From NCBI GenBank assembly GCA_903907075.1, contig CAIVMQ010000113.1, positions 1 through 64,000 on the forward strand: a stretch of 64,000 bases of DNA, written 5' to 3'. A program made the translations under genes and the position numbers. This DNA comes from an uncultured Bacteroidia bacterium (GTDB taxonomy: Bacteria; Bacteroidota; Bacteroidia; Bacteroidales; Prolixibacteraceae). This document shows, piece by piece, positions 59,602 through 64,000 of this stretch. A model generated the notes under the pieces. That model searched no databases. It had not been told where the DNA came from and saw only the letters and a list, made by a program, of their open reading frames with translations. Numbering within the stretch: position 1 is the stretch's first letter; every line of letters begins with the position of its first letter.

Positions 59602-60942
59602 TTAAATCTTTCCGTTTAAAAGATTCTCAATTGCACCCTTTGCCTGTTTAAAGTTGAAACTGGTAATAATCTGCTCCATCCTCTGCTTCACCTGGGGATG
59701 ACAAAGATTTCCAATACTTCCCTGATGGGTGTGGTTAATCTTTTTATTGGGATGAAAAGTGGCGGAATTAATCGATTCTCCAATCTTTCGATAAGCCTCT
59801 CTAAAAGGAACACCTTGAAGTACCAATGTGTTCACCTCCTCTACACTATATATATTCTCATACCGTATATCCTCCATGATCTTCTCGTTAACCTTTAGGT
59901 GGCTAATTGCAAATGATGTTATTGATAAACAGTTTTTTAGATCGTGAAATGATGGAACAAAGGCCTCCTTGATTAGTTGAAGATCTCGAAAATAACCGCT
60001 TGGTAAATTATTGGTCATTACTAATATCTGATTTGGAAGCGACTGAATCCGGTTGCAATGCGATCTGAGTAACTCAAATACATCGGGGTTCTTTTTGTGC
60101 GGCATAATACTCGAGCCAGTTGTTAACTCTTCGGGTAACGCAATAAAATTAAAATTTTGGCTCATGAAAAGACAAACATCATAGGCCAGTTTTGATAGGG
60201 TTGAGGCAATGGAAGCAAGGGCAAAGGCGATTATTTTCTCGATCTTTCCTCTTCCCATTTGAGCGTAAATGACATTGTAATTCATCGATTCAAAGCCCAG
60301 TAGATCAGTGGTCATCTGTCGGTCTAATGGAAACGATGAGCCATATCCGGCTCCTGAACCGAGTGGATTTTGATCGGTAATGCGATATGCAGCCTGGAGT
60401 AACAAAAGGTCGTCCGCCAGACTCTCCGCATATGCGCCAAACCAAAGTCCGAAAGATGATGGCATGGCAACTTGAAGATGGGTGTAACCGGGCATCAGGA
60501 TATCTTTATTTTTTTCGCTTTGTGTAAGAAGGATATTAAAGAGGTCGTTGACTTGTTCGACTATTGCTCTGATTTCTTCTCTTGCAAAGAGTTTGAGGTC
60601 AAGCAGTACTTGATCATTTCGGGATCGTCCGCTGTGGATCTTTTTACCGGTGTCACCAAGTTTGCGGGTGAGCATAAGTTCGATCTGAGAGTGAACATCT
60701 TCACTTCCAGCTTCAATGGTGAAGCTTCCCCCTTTGATCTCAATGTAAATCAACCTTAACTCCTTGGTTAACGAATTAAGCTCTTCCTTTGATAGTAACC
60801 CTATTGATTTCAACATCTGTATATGAGCCAAAGAGCCAAGCACATCGTATTGAGCCAGGAAATAATCCATCTCAGTATCCCGTCCAATGGTAAATGTTTC
60901 AATAAGCTTATTTATTTCGGTCCCTTTGTCCCAGAGCTTCAT
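59602..60942 (-). CDS. argH: Argininosuccinate lyase
   Basis: 446-aa ORF; IHSGRSRNDQVLLDLKLFAREE, GYTHLQVAMPSSFGLWFGAYAE, LTTGSSIMPHKKNPDVFELLR. Confidence 0.95.
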   Translation of the reverse strand: MKLWDKGTEINKLIETFTIGRDTEMDYFLAQYDVLGSLAHIQMLKSIGLLSKEELNSLTKELRLIYIEIKGGSFTIEAGSEDVHSQIELMLTRKLGDTGKKIHSGRSRNDQVLLDLKLFAREEIRAIVEQVNDLFNILLTQSEKNKDILMPGYTHLQVAMPSSFGLWFGAYAESLADDLLLLQAAYRITDQNPLGSGAGYGSSFPLDRQMTTDLLGFESMNYNVIYAQMGRGKIEKIIAFALASIASTLSKLAYDVCLFMSQNFNFIALPEELTTGSSIMPHKKNPDVFELLRSHCNRIQSLPNQILVMTNNLPSGYFRDLQLIKEAFVPSFHDLKNCLSITSFAISHLKVNEKIMEDIRYENIYSVEEVNTLVLQGVPFREAYRKIGESINSATFHPNKKINHTHQGSIGNLCHPQVKQRMEQIITSFNFKQAKGAIENLLNGKI

Positions 60943-61182
60943 GATCGTAATCGTTAAAATTTAGTGTAAAATTATTATATTCCCATTAAAAATCGATATC
61001 CTGCGATCGTTCTTCTGTTAAAATCATGAAAAATATGTTGTCTGTAAACCAATTTTACAATTTTTAAACCCAATACTTCTAATGTCAGGCTAGTAGGTTT
61101 ATCGTTTAATTGAATTTGTTTTTTCTTCGTGTTTGAGCAGATTAGATTTTTTGACCGCTCTGCAGAACAATTTAAAGAGGTT

Positions 61183-62562
61183 TTATTCCTTGCTTTTTTC
61201 CCAAGCTCTCATTTCGAGTCTGTACTTTTCGATTTCACTCTTGGAGCTCTTTCGGATAAAATTCCCTGTAGGCATAAGAAATTTGCTTTCGTTTGGAGGT
61301 GCGTATTGTGTTATAATATTATTACCTAAGTGGTCTTTGTGTATTGTAAACCGATCGAAATTATCTCCTTGTGAGGTGTATGCTCCAAATTGGATAGAGT
61401 CATTGTATACATCAAACAATTGAAACATCGCAGTATTTGATGCCAATTTATCCATTTTGTCAGAAAAATTAATGTCGTATAGCTTTGGACTTGCATGACT
61501 TACGATATAGACAGGACCTTGTTTGTGATTCTGCTCGGTGGTGGGTATATGAATGGCCCGCCCATACGAATGATCATGCCCGGCCAGCACTAGATCGACA
61601 TGGTATTGGTCAAATAATGACTTAAATAATGTGCGTAAATAAAAGTAGTCTCTTCCTCTGCTGGTCGAATACAAAGGGTGATGCATAAAAACTACAATCC
61701 ATTTTTGGTGTGTCTGCTCCAGGACCGACTTAAGCCAATTGCGTTGTTCCAATGCTGAAGGGATCGATTGAATTCCGTTAGAATCAATGCTTATAAATCG
61801 TGTTTGTTTGAAATCCCAATAACATGACCGTCCCAGAAAGTTTGGTGGGCCATTTTGAGGTAAGGTAAGGTGGGATGTCCATCTTGGATCAAGCTTTTGG
61901 ATAATTCCCTTGTAGTATTCATGATTACCCGGTGTCGCAATCACAGGGATTGTCCTGAAAAGTGTGCCTCCCGATCGAAACCATTCACCCCAATAGGCAT
62001 CGTGCGGACGTTCGATCATATCGCCTACATAAAGGACGAATGAAGCATTGGGGCGCGATAATGAAGCCTCTTGAAGTAAATTCCCCGCTATCCCATTGAT
62101 TGAATCCTGAACGTCGCCAAGGAATATAAAGGAGAAGGTGCTGTCAGCTTTATTTGCGATTTTAAAATCAGACCATTCAGACCATCGGTTGTCATTGGCG
62201 ACACGATAACTGTAGGTTTGATCTGAACGGAGATTTTCAATTCTGATTCTGAAAAAGGCAGATGCCCCCCCCGAGGTTCTAATGATATTTGGCTTTGAGG
62301 TGAATCCAGTCGTGTCGCTTTGGAATGACTTACCTGCCAGCTGGAGTATGCCCTGTTTCGTTAAGGTATCCCCTTCCCAGGTTATATCACGAGAGTCAGA
62401 AAGGTTTCCGGAACATGTTAATAGGATACGTGATGGATTGATAGAGGCTTGAAAATGGGGTTCTGCCGGATTGTAAAACCAATTGTCCCATTTTAACCAA
62501 AGTACTAGGATGATCACGAGGGTAATTCCTGCCCAGATCGTTTTTTTTGTCGTGCGTTTCAT
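61183..62562 (-). CDS. Metallophosphoesterase (purple acid phosphatase-like)
   Basis: 459-aa ORF; FIFLGDVQD, VLYVGDMIERPHDAYWGEW, ATPGNHEYYKG, VVFMHHPLYSTSRGRD, VLAGHDHSYGR. Confidence 0.9.
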   Translation of the reverse strand: MKRTTKKTIWAGITLVIILVLWLKWDNWFYNPAEPHFQASINPSRILLTCSGNLSDSRDITWEGDTLTKQGILQLAGKSFQSDTTGFTSKPNIIRTSGGASAFFRIRIENLRSDQTYSYRVANDNRWSEWSDFKIANKADSTFSFIFLGDVQDSINGIAGNLLQEASLSRPNASFVLYVGDMIERPHDAYWGEWFRSGGTLFRTIPVIATPGNHEYYKGIIQKLDPRWTSHLTLPQNGPPNFLGRSCYWDFKQTRFISIDSNGIQSIPSALEQRNWLKSVLEQTHQKWIVVFMHHPLYSTSRGRDYFYLRTLFKSLFDQYHVDLVLAGHDHSYGRAIHIPTTEQNHKQGPVYIVSHASPKLYDINFSDKMDKLASNTAMFQLFDVYNDSIQFGAYTSQGDNFDRFTIHKDHLGNNIITQYAPPNESKFLMPTGNFIRKSSKSEIEKYRLEMRAWEKSKE

Positions 62563-63006
62563 TGTTGTGGACCTTTCCCCAAATTTAAACTTTATTCTTA
62601 GTATACAGATCTTCCTCGAGTATTGTTTATTATTCTTTTTTATTTATCGATTTCTCCAGAATCAAAAAGACAAATATATTTGCATTAAAATATCAAAAAG
62701 ATAAAATTTATATTAAAATAAATCATAAAGTTATATAAATGGCTAAATATAGTTCAATACGCTCAAAATCTAACGATTAGCATGTTTTTGTTTCATTTAA
62801 ACAGGGGTTGATTGTTAAATTAATGTTATTTTAATTAGATATTGATAAAAATATGGGGGTATGATTCTTATAAAACATAGATTTGTGTAGAAAATGATGT
62901 AAAAATTGGGGTTAAATTTAAAAATACATAAAAATTTAATTTTCAAGTAAAGAATAATTTAAGTCAAAATAGAAATAAGTATTGTTAATTTTAAAATCAA
63001 ATCATT

Positions 63007-63669
63007 ATGAAAAAAGTTTATTTAATTTTAATTGCAGCCTTCTTAATTGCCGGAACCTATTCAGGTTATTCTCAAGAGTCAAAAGGTGCCTGGACAACCG
63101 GAGCCGATTTTTACAACCGTTACAATTGGAGAGGGAGTGATTTTGGTAACTCACCCGCAATTCAACCAACTATTAAATATGTTGACGGCGGTTTTTCATT
63201 GGGTGCTTGGGGTAGTTATTCGTTATCGGGTGTCACAACTGCAACTGAAGCTGATTTATTTATGACCTATGCTTTTAAAAGTGGATTTAGCTTAACTCTG
63301 ACAGATTATTATTTTCCTGTTGAACCTGGGAGTGTAGGTAACTATACGACATATAAGGCACCCCATATGTTTGAAATATCTCCGGGCTTTACCGCCGGAA
63401 AATTTAGCATCGTTGGGAACTATGCGTTTGCAAATGTGAATAACGATATTTATGTCGAAACTGCCTTAGCACTTAAAACTTGTAGCTTGTTTGTTGGTGC
63501 CGGAAATGAGCAGTACTCTAGTGATAAAAAGTTTAATGTTGTTAACATTGGTATTTCAACAACAAAAACAATCACTATTTCTGATAAATTTACATTGCCC
63601 TTAACAGGTAAAGTTATTTTGAATCCAAATAAGGATCAAATATTCTTTGTGTTTGGGTTTACTATATAA
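63007..63669 (+). CDS. Outer-membrane beta-barrel protein, TorF-family putative porin
   Basis: 220-aa ORF with signal peptide; ADFYNRYNWRGSDFGNSPAIQPTIKYVDGGFSLGAWGSYSL. Confidence 0.65.
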   Translation: MKKVYLILIAAFLIAGTYSGYSQESKGAWTTGADFYNRYNWRGSDFGNSPAIQPTIKYVDGGFSLGAWGSYSLSGVTTATEADLFMTYAFKSGFSLTLTDYYFPVEPGSVGNYTTYKAPHMFEISPGFTAGKFSIVGNYAFANVNNDIYVETALALKTCSLFVGAGNEQYSSDKKFNVVNIGISTTKTITISDKFTLPLTGKVILNPNKDQIFFVFGFTI

Positions 63670-63691
63670 TTTACACTTAAATTATCAAATC

Positions 63692-64000
63692 ATGAAAAAA
63701 ATTGAAGCTATTGTTCGCAAAACTAAATTCGATATTGTTAGAAAAGCTTTGCATGAGGCAGATATCGATTTTCTCTCCTGGTGGGAAGTAAAAGGGCAGG
63801 GTACTGCTAAACAAGGTTTGATCTTTAGAGGTGTAGCCTATGATGTCAATACAATCGATAGGGTCTATATCTCATTTGTAGTGCGTGATATCAATGTCGA
63901 AAAATCCATTAACGCGATTCTCAAATCAGCCTACACAGGCGAGAGTGGAGATGGACGAATATTTGTCACTCAGATTGAACAATCTGTCCGAATTAGAACC
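63692..64000 (+). CDS. P-II family nitrogen regulator, truncated at the window edge
   Basis: Read directly: MKKIEAIVRKTKFDIVRKALHEADIDFLSWWEVKGQGTAKQGLIFRGVAYDV...TGESGDGRIFVTQIEQSVRIRT; open to the right edge, absent from the supplied ORF list. Confidence 0.92.
   Translation, partial: MKKIEAIVRKTKFDIVRKALHEADIDFLSWWEVKGQGTAKQGLIFRGVAYDVNTIDRVYISFVVRDINVEKSINAILKSAYTGESGDGRIFVTQIEQSVRIRT

Noticed and set aside
1-64000. Search for CRISPR arrays, tRNAs, rRNA operons, IS elements, prophage or defence systems
   Set aside because: No regularly spaced repeats, tRNA-like cloverleafs, transposase motifs, phage structural genes or recognisable defence-gene sets were seen by eye; a formal tRNAscan/ISfinder/defence search was not possible.

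Overview
This 64 kb window is a chromosomal segment from a Bacteroidetes-type bacterium, judged from AT-rich codon usage, TAnnTTTG -7 promoter elements, and the family content. It is dominated by amino-acid biosynthesis: carAB, then argR-GNAT-argG-argC-argD-proC-proB-proA-argF'-argB-argE, then hisG-hisD-hisC-hisB-purU-tlpA-like-hisH-hisA-hisF-hisIE, then gltBD, argH and a truncated P-II gene at the right edge. The left part holds housekeeping genes (rng, dsbD, map, smpB, typA, nfo), a PadR/PspC operon, a sigma54 response regulator, ppx/gppA, nhaD and a NatAB-like ABC exporter. I saw no rRNA, tRNA, CRISPR array or intact mobile element. The most interesting signals are non-coding: (1) a complete histidine attenuator upstream of hisG, with a 15-codon leader peptide MTIISIHTGHHHHLP and mutually exclusive hairpins; (2) a roughly 540-nt apparently structured non-coding RNA on the minus strand at about 16310-16850, with its own promoter, GNRA-capped hairpins and a 14-nt perfect complement to the generic 16S rRNA 3' tail; (3) a candidate attenuator with a short leader ORF upstream of carA; (4) an operator-like inverted repeat over the -33 element of the PadR operon. 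All calls come from reading the sequence; no searches or folding programs were run.
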